A DNA stretch of 19,332 nucleotides, from NCBI GenBank assembly GCA_023395735.1, contig JAEWYI010000108.1, positions 1 to 19,332 on the forward strand. The letters run 5' to 3'. Shown here piece after piece: positions 1 to 7,517 of the stretch. Both the position numbers and the translations under genes were made by a program. The notes beneath the pieces were generated by a model. It was not told the origin of the DNA, made no database searches, and saw only the letters and a list, made by a program, of their open reading frames with translations. Positions within the stretch are counted from its first letter, which is position 1, and each line of letters begins with the position of its first letter. The stretch comes from Cyanobacteria bacterium OH_SFB_17 (lineage in GTDB: Bacteria > Cyanobacteriota > Vampirovibrionia > Gastranaerophilales > Gastranaerophilaceae).

Positions 1-612
1 ATTCAGGCACTTGACGGAATCAAAGGCTTTGCGCTTGCAAAACAGGATCTTCCAAACGCAATCGTTTTGGATATAATGATGCCTGAAGTGGACGGATATA
101 CAGTTGCACAAAGAATACGACAAAATCCGTCAACCAAAAACATTCCTATCCTGATGCTTACTGCACTTTCGCAAATAAATGATAAAGTAAGAGGGTTTGA
201 TATCGGAGTAGATGATTATCTTGTAAAGCCGTTTGAGATGGAAGAGCTAAGAGTAAGACTCAGAGCCCTCTTAAAACGCTCTAATCAAATCCCTGAATCA
301 ATCGCAACAAGAGAAATTCTCACAATAAACGAAGTTACTTTGCTGCCTGAATCTTACTCAATAAAAATCAAAGACAAAATCGCAAAACTTACACCAATCG
401 AATTTGATATTTTCAACCTGCTTTTCCAAAATCACGGAAACATGGTTTCATCTGCAAAACTCTTAAGCGACATTTGGGGCTATTCTCCAGATGACGAAAT
501 TGAGACAATCAGAGTCCACATCAGACATTTGAGAACAAAAATTGACAAAATCGCAGATGGAAAAAAATACATCGAAACGATTTATGGCGGCGGATATAAA
601 TTAAACATCTAG
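1..612 (+). CDS. OmpR/PhoB-family response regulator (5' end outside window)
   Basis: DNA-binding response regulator of a two-component system, cut by the left edge. The frame is open from base 1 and 203 codons are visible. The TTG at 67 lies inside the receiver domain and is not the start. Numbering from the first visible codon, the phosphoacceptor is D24 in LDIMMPEVDG, the conserved threonine is T54 (MLTAL) and the lysine is K76 (LVKPF). A winged-helix effector domain follows, with the typical LTPIEFDIFNLL, TIRVHIRHLRTKI and YGGGYKLNI segments that end the protein. The combination is diagnostic of the OmpR/PhoB class, which binds direct-repeat operators as a dimer after phosphorylation. The partner kinase and target genes are not in view. 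The gene ends nine bases before the convergent nifS stop codon. Confidence 0.93.
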   Translation: MQALDGIKGFALAKQDLPNAIVLDIMMPEVDGYTVAQRIRQNPSTKNIPILMLTALSQINDKVRGFDIGVDDYLVKPFEMEELRVRLRALLKRSNQIPESIATREILTINEVTLLPESYSIKIKDKIAKLTPIEFDIFNLLFQNHGNMVSSAKLLSDIWGYSPDDEIETIRVHIRHLRTKIDKIADGKKYIETIYGGGYKLNI

Positions 613-621
613 CCTGACGTT

Positions 622-1824
622 TTAGCTTTTCATCGCTCTAAGCTGAGCAAGTTCATCTTGGAAAGGTGAAATATTGACTAGCTTGTCTATAACTCTTGGA
701 AGCACCGCAAGAACATAGTCTATTTCGTCTTCTGTCGTAAATCTGCTTAAACTAAATCTTATGCTTCCATGCAAAGCCGTAAATGGCACTCCCATAGCTT
801 TTAGTACATGGCTTGGCTCCAGAGAACCTGATGTACAAGCACTTCCAGAACTTGCGCAAATTCCAAAATCACTCAAGTGAAGCAAAATAAGCTCACCTTC
901 GACATATTCAAAACCGATATTTGTAGTGTTTGGAACCCTGTTTGCATATCCGCTATTCAAACGCGCGTTGAAAACAGTTTTTAAAATTGAGCTTTCCAAT
1001 TTATCTCTCAAGCGCTTAACTTCTGTAGATTCATGTTGCAAGCCCGCTTGAGCAAGCTCAGCAGCCTTACCTATACCAACAATGTATGGAACATTTTCTG
1101 TACCGGCACGCTTTCCTCTTTCCTGATGCCCACCTGTAACCAATGGGTTGAACATAGTACCTGATTTTGCATACAAAACACCTATGCCTTTTGGAGCATG
1201 GAATTTGTGGCCTGAAATTCCCAACAAATCTATATCTGCCGCTTGAACATCAATAGGAATCTTCCCCGCAGCTTGGACAGCGTCCACAAACAATTTTGTA
1301 TCTTTGTTTTTTGATTTAACTATTTGAGAAATTTTTTCTATAGGAAAAATCACGCCTGTTTCGTTATTCGCCCACATGCAAGAAACAAGAGCTGTATCTT
1401 CACCAATTGCGTTTTCAAGTTCGTCCAAATCCAAATCTCCGTTTGAATTTACGCCGATATAATCAACTTTATAACCTTTTTTTTCAAGACTTTGGTACAA
1501 GTTTAAAACACACGGATGCTCAACTTTTGTTGTGATAATATGTTTTTTGGTTTTATCAACATCTAAAACACCCTTTATCGCTGTATTAGAGCTTTCTGAG
1601 CCTGAGCCCGTAAAGAAAATTTCTTTTTCGTTTTTTGCATTAAGAAATTCTTTAACCTGAGTTCTTGCTTGTTGAATTGCCTTTTGCGCAACCCCGCCAA
1701 AGCTGTAAATGCTCGACGGATTACCGTAATCCTCCACGAAATAAGGCTCCATAGCTTTTAGAACTTCCTTATCAACCATAGTCGTTGCATTATTATCTAA
1801 ATAAACAAGTTTGTTATTTTCCAT
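622..1824 (-). CDS. nifS: Cysteine desulfurase, NifS/IscS class
   Basis: PLP-dependent enzyme (400 aa, normal length) that converts cysteine to alanine and passes the sulfur, as a persulfide, to a scaffold for Fe-S cluster assembly in the cytoplasm. Visible marks are the N-terminal YLDNNATT segment, H103 in VEHPCV, D181 and Q184 around the cofactor, the Schiff-base lysine K207 in SGHKFHAPKG, and catalytic C330 in SSGSACTSGSLEPSHVL. The position and surroundings of that cysteine are those of group I (NifS/IscS) rather than SufS. The gene follows nifU on the same strand after 77 bases, so NifU is the likely sulfur acceptor and the pair is probably co-transcribed. A purine-rich AAAGGT stretch lies about 12 bases before the ATG. 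NifS and IscS cannot be separated on sequence alone; the NifU neighbour favours nifS. Confidence 0.95.
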   Translation of the reverse strand: MENNKLVYLDNNATTMVDKEVLKAMEPYFVEDYGNPSSIYSFGGVAQKAIQQARTQVKEFLNAKNEKEIFFTGSGSESSNTAIKGVLDVDKTKKHIITTKVEHPCVLNLYQSLEKKGYKVDYIGVNSNGDLDLDELENAIGEDTALVSCMWANNETGVIFPIEKISQIVKSKNKDTKLFVDAVQAAGKIPIDVQAADIDLLGISGHKFHAPKGIGVLYAKSGTMFNPLVTGGHQERGKRAGTENVPYIVGIGKAAELAQAGLQHESTEVKRLRDKLESSILKTVFNARLNSGYANRVPNTTNIGFEYVEGELILLHLSDFGICASSGSACTSGSLEPSHVLKAMGVPFTALHGSIRFSLSRFTTEDEIDYVLAVLPRVIDKLVNISPFQDELAQLRAMKS

Positions 1825-1901
1825 TTCTTATACCTTTTTTGTGCCTTGCACCCTTCCCAACAGGCTTTATGTCTGTATTTCCATATTCCAACAGTTTTAA
1901 A

Positions 1902-2720
1902 TTAAACTTCTACCACTTCAATTTTATCGTCAACTGCCTCTCGCAATGTGACTTCTACAAAATTTTTCAAAGTTAATGTAGAATTTTTGCAACCCGAACA
2001 GCTTCCTCTGAGTTTTACTAAAACTTTATCGCCATCAATATCAACAAGCTCAATATCTCCGCCGTCTTTTCTTAATTCAGTAGAAATTTGATTTTCAATT
2101 ATATTATTAATTTTTAGAATTTTTTGAGTTTGAGTTAGCTGAGTTTTTACATCCTCAGTTTTAACATTATAATAAGAATCTAAAATTCCTTGAATTGCCC
2201 CTTTACAATGACCGCAGGCCCCGCCTGCTTTTGTATAATTTGTAACCTCATCAAGGGTTTTCAATCCATTTTCTTTTATGGCATTAATAATTTGTTTTTC
2301 TGTAACACTGAAACAAGTACAAATCATTTTATCTTTTTTAGAAGCTGCAACTTCTTCGTGAAAATATTTGCTCAAAGCATTTTCCAACGCTTCATGCCCC
2401 ATTACAGAGCAGTGCATTTTTTCAGGAGGAAGTCCGCCCAATTTATCTGCAATTTCTTTATTAGTAATTTTTTTAACTTCATCAAGCGGTTTTCCGATAA
2501 TCATTTCTGTCAAAATGCTAGAGCTTGCAACAGCAGAACCGCAGCCGAAAGTCTGAAATTTTGCATCGACTACAACGTTGTCTTTGATTTTTAAATAAAT
2601 TTTTAAAGCATCACCACAAGTAAGAGAGCCGGCTTCGCCAACAGCATCAGCATCGTCAATCTTTCCGACATTTTTCGGATTTCTGTAATGTTCCATAACT
2701 TCTTTTGTATAGTCCCACAT
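1902..2720 (-). CDS. nifU: NifU, full-length three-domain Fe-S cluster scaffold
   Basis: Scaffold on which Fe-S clusters are built from NifS-derived sulfur. All three NifU modules are present in 272 aa. The first is an IscU-like N-terminal domain with C35, D37, C60 and C104. The second is a central Bfd-type [2Fe-2S] module with C134, C136, C169 and C172 (ICTC then CGHC). The third is a C-terminal NFU domain with C241 and C244 (GSCSGC). IscU has only the first domain and NfuA only the last, so this is true NifU. The ATG is preceded by AGGA at suitable distance. nifS follows downstream. No nitrogenase genes are visible, so general Fe-S biogenesis is the likely role, as is known for the NifU/NifS pairs of Helicobacter and other epsilonproteobacteria. 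Confidence 0.95.
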   Translation of the reverse strand: MWDYTKEVMEHYRNPKNVGKIDDADAVGEAGSLTCGDALKIYLKIKDNVVVDAKFQTFGCGSAVASSSILTEMIIGKPLDEVKKITNKEIADKLGGLPPEKMHCSVMGHEALENALSKYFHEEVAASKKDKMICTCFSVTEKQIINAIKENGLKTLDEVTNYTKAGGACGHCKGAIQGILDSYYNVKTEDVKTQLTQTQKILKINNIIENQISTELRKDGGDIELVDIDGDKVLVKLRGSCSGCKNSTLTLKNFVEVTLREAVDDKIEVVEV

Positions 2721-2750
2721 GATTTTTTTCCTATTTATCTCGACAAAAAC

Positions 2751-2779
2751 ATTGTAACCTAAAAAAAAAATCTCTTCAG
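2751..2779 (-). promoter_or_regulatory. Candidate nifU promoter
   Basis: On the minus strand a TACAAT -10 hexamer (2751-2756) lies about 30 bases before the nifU ATG. At 17 bases spacing there is only a weak -35 (CTGAAG, 2774-2779). A run of ten A (plus strand) fills most of the spacer. No IscR-like or other operator was recognised. Sequence impression only. Confidence 0.35.
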
Positions 2780-2952
2780 CATAATTAATATAAAATTAAT
2801 GTTTTATTTTGCATAATTTAGGTATACCGAAATTTCACCTTTATTTTTCTTAAAATATAAAACAATAAAAATTTTTATCCCAATCTTAATTTAAATGTTT
2901 AAAAGTGTAACAATTACCATATAAAATAGCAAAAAAACACCTTGATGTATCT

Positions 2953-2958
2953 TACAAT
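2953..2958 (+). promoter_or_regulatory. Candidate -10 box for the gene at 2986
   Basis: TACAAT 28 bases upstream of the ATG at 2986, with no convincing -35 at the usual distance. It is the same hexamer as the divergent nifU candidate. The 265 bases between the two genes are otherwise very AT-rich and hold no gene. The ribosome binding site before 2986 is weak (GGA four bases from the ATG). Confidence 0.3.
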
Positions 2959-2985
2959 AGAAGTCTAGCGTGTATAAATGGAAAA

Positions 2986-4470
2986 ATGAATAACATAAAT
3001 ATAAACCCTACATCATTTGCAAATAGAACGAGATCATTTGTATCAGGATTAAAAAACGGAAATGCACTTTTGCCGATAATATTGTTGGAAGGCGCAGTCA
3101 CCGGCGGAAGAACCTACCATGCCTATGAAAGAGGCGGGATGGTTGAAGCGCGTGAAAGAGGAACCGAAGAAACTCTTGGTGCGATATTTTGGCTTGGCGG
3201 AGTTGAGATGTTCAACAAACTTGGAGACTTTGTCGGCAAAAAAATCTTAAAACTCAACAATGTTGATTTCGAAGGCAGCAAAGATGCCGTAAGAAACCCA
3301 ATGCTTAATTACATGAACCAACTTCCGAAAAAAGGAATTGGCGAAAAAATTAACGGAGCAGAAATTGCAAAACTTGTTCCAGTCCATAGCGCAAAAACCC
3401 TTGCGGCTTTTAAATTTACAAAAATAATTTCAAGTATTCTTCTTGCAAACAGCGTTATTGGATTTGTTGTTCCAAAAATGAATCAGGCTATTACAAACAA
3501 ATACAAAAAAAAGATTGAAGATGCAGACAAAATAGTACACCACAACAAAACAGGAAAACCTCAACAAACATCATTTGAAGGTGGAAATCCGCAAATGTTA
3601 TTGAATCTTACAAACGCATTTGAAAATGATGCAAGATGCAAACTTCTATCTACTGACGTTGGGATTGCAGGCGGAAGAGCCGTCAACGCAAGAAACAAAC
3701 ACGAAAGGAGAGAAATTCTTTTCAGAGATTTATCTTCGGTTTATTTCTACATGTTCTGCAGAAATCACATAAACTCTGCACTCAACGTAATGCAAAACGG
3801 AAGAGCAACAAGACTTGACCCTGTAAGCACAAATGAATTGAGCGTACATATTCAAAACAACATGGATCCAAATAAAAAATACACCGCTGAAGAATTTAGC
3901 AAATTGGTTTTCGGAAATCAAGAAGCTAAAATCCCTAAAAATATTGAAGAAAGTTTCGAAAACGGAATAATTTCTCTTGAAAAATTCAAAAAACTTGAAG
4001 GCAAAAACTCTCCTATTTCTGAAATTGCAGAAAGAATGTCTAAACTTCAACCTGAACTTGGCGGAGTTAAAATCTTGACTTCTGAACAAGTGAAAGACTG
4101 CTATGCAAAAGGCTTAATTAACAATCCGGAAATGCTAAATACAGTTTTCACTAAATATACAGGAGGAAAATCTACAAATCCAATGAAATTTGTCGCAGAA
4201 AAAGATTTAAGAAATCTAAAAGGCGAAATGATTGATTACCTAAAAGACATCATAAAATCAGCAAAATCAAAAGGTGAATGTATTACTCAAAATACAATTC
4301 ACAAGGCAAACCGTTCAAACTTCTTTAAAAACTCCATGAACTTTGGGGCAGGGCTTATTATATCTGCTTATTTCTTGTCTACAGCTATTCCAAAACTTCA
4401 ATATTGGATTACAAGAAAACAAACCGGCTCCGACAAATTCCCTGGAGTTGAAGAATATAAAAAATCATAA
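2986..4470 (+). CDS. Uncharacterised predicted membrane protein (494 aa)
   Basis: No family recognised. The protein has short hydrophobic stretches near residues 27-40 (ALLPIILLEGAV), 63-80 (LGAIFWLGGVEMF), 146-165 (KIISSILLANSVIGFVVP) and 452-470 (FGAGLIISAYFLSTAIP). Between the last two lies a long soluble region (about 170-450) rich in Lys, Glu and Asn. The N-terminal third contains a Gly-rich segment (GAVTGGRTYHAYERGG). There is no signal peptide and no cysteine cluster; the few Cys are scattered (C218, C258, C372, C432). Two or more membrane segments flanking a cytoplasmic or periplasmic domain is the simplest reading. It is separated by its own terminator from the next gene, so it is probably a single-gene unit. 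Coding confidence is high because of length and an even, lysine-rich amino-acid pattern like the neighbours. Function is unknown; it looks lineage-specific. Confidence 0.8.
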   Translation: MNNININPTSFANRTRSFVSGLKNGNALLPIILLEGAVTGGRTYHAYERGGMVEARERGTEETLGAIFWLGGVEMFNKLGDFVGKKILKLNNVDFEGSKDAVRNPMLNYMNQLPKKGIGEKINGAEIAKLVPVHSAKTLAAFKFTKIISSILLANSVIGFVVPKMNQAITNKYKKKIEDADKIVHHNKTGKPQQTSFEGGNPQMLLNLTNAFENDARCKLLSTDVGIAGGRAVNARNKHERREILFRDLSSVYFYMFCRNHINSALNVMQNGRATRLDPVSTNELSVHIQNNMDPNKKYTAEEFSKLVFGNQEAKIPKNIEESFENGIISLEKFKKLEGKNSPISEIAERMSKLQPELGGVKILTSEQVKDCYAKGLINNPEMLNTVFTKYTGGKSTNPMKFVAEKDLRNLKGEMIDYLKDIIKSAKSKGECITQNTIHKANRSNFFKNSMNFGAGLIISAYFLSTAIPKLQYWITRKQTGSDKFPGVEEYKKS

Positions 4471-4502
4471 TTTTAATATAGATAATAAAATAAATTAAAA
4501 AG

Positions 4503-4542
4503 GCCAAATTTTTCAGCAATAACTTGAAAATTTGGCGTTTTT
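4503..4542 (+). terminator. Rho-independent terminator after the 494-aa gene
   Basis: Inverted repeat GCCAAATTTT (4503-4512) / AAAATTTGGC (4527-4536), extendable inward with one bulged base, followed by GTTTTT. It lies about 30 bases after the stop codon at 4470. Confidence 0.75.
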
Positions 4543-4584
4543 AATGTAAAAAATATTCTTTTTGTAAACAAATTTTAACAAATT

Positions 4585-4612
4585 TTGACTTTGGATTAAA
4601 GATTATTAAAAT
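4585..4612 (+). promoter_or_regulatory. Sigma-70-type promoter for the gene at 4660
   Basis: TTGACT (4585-4590), 16-base spacer, TAAAAT (4607-4612). This would start transcription near 4619 and give a leader of about 40 bases. It sits between a terminator and the next gene, which supports separate transcription. Confidence 0.6.
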
Positions 4613-4659
4613 TATACCGATAAATAAAGAGTGAAATGATAAATGCAGGAGAAAAAAGA

Positions 4660-5031
4660 ATGACTTATATTAATCCTATTAATGTAAATACTCAAGGAGT
4701 TGGCGGTAATTTTGGTTTTGGAGCAAATTCTAAACCTGAAAAAGAAGAAGCAAAAGAAACTGAACAAGCTCAGACCGCTGAAGCAAAACCGCAGGTTTCT
4801 CCTGATGCAGTTTTCAGCTACATGAACCAATCAGCTGCAATTTCAGGAACAGCACCAAAAACAATTGATGTTTCAAAATATGTGGATAGCGCAAGCGCAG
4901 AAAGAATTGCAGGATTTGTGGCAAACTTTGAAGATGTCGTAGCAGAAAATCTATCAGCAATTATGGCAGAATTTCCTGGAATATCAGAATCTTCAGCTAT
5001 GACAGTAGCTCTTTCTCAAGTAAAAGCATAA
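4660..5031 (+). CDS. Small uncharacterised protein (123 aa), lineage-specific style
   Basis: No family recognised. Two in-frame ATGs exist at 4636 and 4660. The second is chosen because AGGAG lies eight bases before it, while the first has no ribosome binding site. The protein has three parts: an N-terminal Asn/Gly/Phe stretch (NPINVNTQGVGGNFGFGA), a Glu/Lys/Ala/Gln low-complexity linker at about residues 25-45, and a C-terminal half that looks alpha-helical (VSKYVDSASAERIAGF onward, ending SQVKA). There is no cysteine, signal peptide or membrane segment. It has its own promoter and a strong terminator, so it is a free-standing transcript, probably well expressed. Possibly a small structural or regulatory protein; function unknown. 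Confidence 0.8.
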   Translation: MTYINPINVNTQGVGGNFGFGANSKPEKEEAKETEQAQTAEAKPQVSPDAVFSYMNQSAAISGTAPKTIDVSKYVDSASAERIAGFVANFEDVVAENLSAIMAEFPGISESSAMTVALSQVKA

Positions 5032-5065
5032 AACTTATAAATATACTACACCACCCCGAATCTTT

Positions 5066-5108
5066 AAGGCGGCTTGCAAAAATTTGCAAGCCGCCTTGAA
5101 TATTTTTT
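5066..5108 (+). terminator. Strong terminator after the 123-aa gene
   Basis: Perfect 15-base inverted repeat (5066-5080 / 5083-5097, GC-rich core GGCGGCTTGC) followed by an AT-rich tail with six T. The stem is unusually GC-rich for this DNA. It starts 35 bases after the stop codon. Confidence 0.8.
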
Positions 5109-5147
5109 ATGTTATCATAATAGAAGTTATCAATCGGAGACTGTGTT

Positions 5148-5528
5148 ATGAATACTAAAAAAATTCAAAGTCCTACTTTTCAAAAATTATACATAAAACC
5201 CTCTGTAAAAAACGATTCAGAGTTTTTAAAAGTAAAAGAACTGCTTCTAAAGGAGTCGGTTCTTAATGATATTTATATAGATAAAAGAATTGATAAAAAT
5301 GATTCAAAAAAAACAGAACGTTTTTTTGTAACTGTAAAAAGAATTATTGCCGGTAAAGAAATTGTAAAAAACAACAAAACCAAATCGTTAAACAAAGATA
5401 ATTTAATGCGTTCTGTCCACAAAGGAATTGATGATATAAATCAAATTGAAGAAGACGCAATATCTACGACAAACTTTTTTTCAGATATCATCAAAGGATT
5501 AAAAAGAGGCGGAAACAAAAAACCGTAG
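5148..5528 (+). CDS. Small basic uncharacterised protein (126 aa)
   Basis: No family recognised. GGAG eight bases before the ATG supports the start. The protein is rich in Lys, Asp and Asn and has no cysteine or membrane segment. It ends in a basic tail (KGLKRGGNKKP). The N-terminus (SPTFQKLYIKPS) contains a short Pro-Thr-Phe motif reminiscent of NPTSFANR in the gene at 2986. The middle (TERFFVTVKRIIAGKEIV) looks like a beta-strand/helix element. The positive charge leaves nucleic-acid or membrane-surface binding possible, but nothing specific shows this. It is convergent with the cellulose operon, whose likely terminator overlaps its stop codon. Confidence 0.72.
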   Translation: MNTKKIQSPTFQKLYIKPSVKNDSEFLKVKELLLKESVLNDIYIDKRIDKNDSKKTERFFVTVKRIIAGKEIVKNNKTKSLNKDNLMRSVHKGIDDINQIEEDAISTTNFFSDIIKGLKRGGNKKP

Positions 5529-5536
5529 AGTTACGG
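5517..5536 (-). terminator. Probable terminator of the bcs operon
   Basis: Read on the minus strand, CCGTA-ACTC-TACGG forms a five-pair hairpin immediately followed by six T. It lies about 55 bases past the bcsA stop and overlaps the last codons of the convergent 126-aa gene. The stem is short, so confidence is moderate. Confidence 0.45.
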
Positions 5537-5556
5537 ACATTAATTTAAAAGCATGA

Positions 5557-5585
5557 AAGTTTGACTCCACGAGCCTGTCGAACTT
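5557..5585. repeat. Imperfect palindrome between convergent genes
   Basis: Arms AAGTTTGAC (5557-5565) and GTCGAACTT (5577-5585) form nine pairs with one T-G wobble around an 11-base loop. The minus-strand core TTCGACAGGCTC looks like the short intergenic palindromes dispersed in many bacterial genomes. It has no T-tract, so it is not an ordinary terminator. Confidence 0.45.
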
Positions 5586-5589
5586 CTAA

Positions 5590-7509
5590 TCAATATTTAT
5601 CCCACTTGTCAGGTTTTTTGTAAGTAAATTTAACAAATTTATCTAGTCTTCTTATGTATCTTTTAGTCAACTTGTAAAGCGCAATCGGTTTTTTAAATAT
5701 CATTTTGCAATTAAATTTTTTATCTTTAGGAACACAATTTAAAGTTTCTACCAAATTTTCTTCCCCTTCAATATCAAGATTCAATTCTTTTTCGTTTTCC
5801 AAATTTTCATCAACTGTAACGTTAACGCCGGAGCGCGAAATATCGTTTACGTCAGCTTCTAATTTTTTTATAAAACCTTCCTTTAATAAAAGTGTGCCTT
5901 CCACTCCAACCCTTTGATAATATCTTTTTTCAGGCTTTTCAGTAACTACTTTTATTCCATAAGCAAGCACAACGAGGTTTATCGTGTTCCAAAAAAGGTT
6001 TGCAACAACTGCCAATACACTGTAAACGTCAGAAAACATGATGTCATAAATCCCCTGCATTTCTGCCAATAATAAAATCGCAAAAATTATGATGAGAGTG
6101 ATTTTGTATTTATAATTTGTGCTGGTTTTAGTTAAATCTTTTAATGTTACGGAAAATTTTATTTTCGAAAGTTTTTCCGGAACTAAAAGTGCATTTAAAA
6201 TTCCTCCTACAGTAAATATTGACGTAATCAAATCATAAACATCGGCAAAAATTATGTTATTTATTCGCACTCCTGCATAGCGGATAAAAATTATTTTTAG
6301 TGCAAAATAGCTTACTTGAAACGCAATTATTTGATAAAAAAGAATCAAAACAGGTGTGATATCAAAAAATAGAAATAATACCGGTGCAGCAAGAAATATA
6401 AGCCTTGCGATTGGGGTGAAAAAATACAAAACTCCAGACAAATAGAAAAATGCTTGAATAGGTTTTAATTTTGTATAATATTTCCAGTTTTTATGATTTG
6501 TGACAATTTGAACATTTCCTTTTGCCCAGCGACAACGCTGTTTTATATATTCTTCAAAGCTGGATGCAGCAAGCCCGATTGCAAGAGGTCTGTTATAGTA
6601 AAAAACTCTAAAACCAGAAGCATGAAACATTAAACCCAAAAGCGAATCTTCGGTTATTGAATTTTCAGGGAATCCTCCGACCGTTTCAAGATGTTTTCTT
6701 CTTATAATAATATTTGTTCCTCCGCAAAAAACCGAATCAAATTCATTTAGACTAGGCTCAATTATGCGGTAAAAAACATCTTGTTCATTAGCCAAAAAAT
6801 CAGGCAGCTCTAGATTTTTTTGAAAGGCATCCGGATTTGAAAACGTTTGTGGAGTTTGAACAAGTGCAAGTCTTTCATCTATAAAATTGTAAACGGTTTC
6901 TTTTAAAAAAGAGGAAGCTGCGATATGATCAGCGTCAAAAATTACGACAAGTTCCCCGTCTGTTTGAGCAAGCGCATTGTTAATATTACCTGACTTAAAC
7001 CCTTTATTGGTCTGCCTTGTAATATAATTGCAACCGAGCATTTCCGTTAGTTCTTTTATTTCATTTCGTCTTCCGTCATCAAGCACATAAACCTTATGAT
7101 TTGGATAATCAATATTCTTGCAGGCAGAAATTGTTGTAGAAAGCATATCTGCATCTTCGTTAAGAGTACAAATAAAAATGTCTACACTAGGTGCAAAATT
7201 TTCAAAAGTTACGAGTTTACCATCTTTGTAAACATCTTTTCCGTAATCGTTCTGTAACTTATTATCTGGTCCTGCCTTCTCTACATTTCTGGATTTCAAA
7301 AGTATTGCAGCAAAGTTTGTGAATACGACCAAGGTCAATATTTCTGCAACACAAAGCGCGTAAGACCAAAACGTTGTAAACGGAGAGGTGAAAAGGTTTA
7401 GTGTATACATCCATCTCCACGTAACATAAGTGATGCCGATTATAAAAACCGTCATGCAAAAAATGTATAAAGACATTATGTATAGTATTTTTACGTTTTT
7501 ACGTTGCAT
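5590..7509 (-). CDS. bcsA: Cellulose synthase catalytic subunit with PilZ domain
   Basis: Family-2 processive glycosyltransferase of the inner membrane, expected to polymerise UDP-glucose into a beta-1,4-glucan and translocate it. The 639 aa show two N-terminal membrane helices (about 8-30, 47-71), then the catalytic domain: D144-D145 (LDDG), D192/D194 (FDADH), FCGGTN (261-266), TED (286-288, catalytic base) and QRCRW (324-328). Several membrane helices follow (about 352-520), with a gating-loop FSVTLK at 452-457 matching FxVTxK of BcsA. A C-terminal PilZ domain carries R529-x3-R533 and DISRSG (556-561), the intact c-di-GMP binding signature. It is shorter than E. coli BcsA (872 aa) because the N-terminal extension is missing. 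It is last in a three-gene operon, eight bases after bcsZ. Control by c-di-GMP is inferred from the motif. Another beta-glucan product cannot be excluded. Confidence 0.92.
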   Translation of the reverse strand: MQRKNVKILYIMSLYIFCMTVFIIGITYVTWRWMYTLNLFTSPFTTFWSYALCVAEILTLVVFTNFAAILLKSRNVEKAGPDNKLQNDYGKDVYKDGKLVTFENFAPSVDIFICTLNEDADMLSTTISACKNIDYPNHKVYVLDDGRRNEIKELTEMLGCNYITRQTNKGFKSGNINNALAQTDGELVVIFDADHIAASSFLKETVYNFIDERLALVQTPQTFSNPDAFQKNLELPDFLANEQDVFYRIIEPSLNEFDSVFCGGTNIIIRRKHLETVGGFPENSITEDSLLGLMFHASGFRVFYYNRPLAIGLAASSFEEYIKQRCRWAKGNVQIVTNHKNWKYYTKLKPIQAFFYLSGVLYFFTPIARLIFLAAPVLFLFFDITPVLILFYQIIAFQVSYFALKIIFIRYAGVRINNIIFADVYDLITSIFTVGGILNALLVPEKLSKIKFSVTLKDLTKTSTNYKYKITLIIIFAILLLAEMQGIYDIMFSDVYSVLAVVANLFWNTINLVVLAYGIKVVTEKPEKRYYQRVGVEGTLLLKEGFIKKLEADVNDISRSGVNVTVDENLENEKELNLDIEGEENLVETLNCVPKDKKFNCKMIFKKPIALYKLTKRYIRRLDKFVKFTYKKPDKWDKY

Positions 7510-7517
7510 TTTAACCT

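Noticed and set aside
67..612. Response regulator starting at TTG 67
   Set aside because: The frame is open to base 1 and the TTG codes for the residue just before the phosphoacceptor Asp, so the start lies outside the window.
2190..2594. Open frame opposite nifU
   Set aside because: Antisense to a conserved gene, with Phe/Asn/Cys-rich composition typical of a shadow frame.
622..2720. Part of a nitrogen-fixation cluster
   Set aside because: No nitrogenase structural or cofactor genes are adjacent; flanking genes are a regulator and an orphan membrane protein.
4636..4659. ATG at 4636 as start of the small orphan protein
   Set aside because: AGGAG lies between it and the ATG at 4660 with ideal spacing for the latter; no ribosome binding site precedes 4636.
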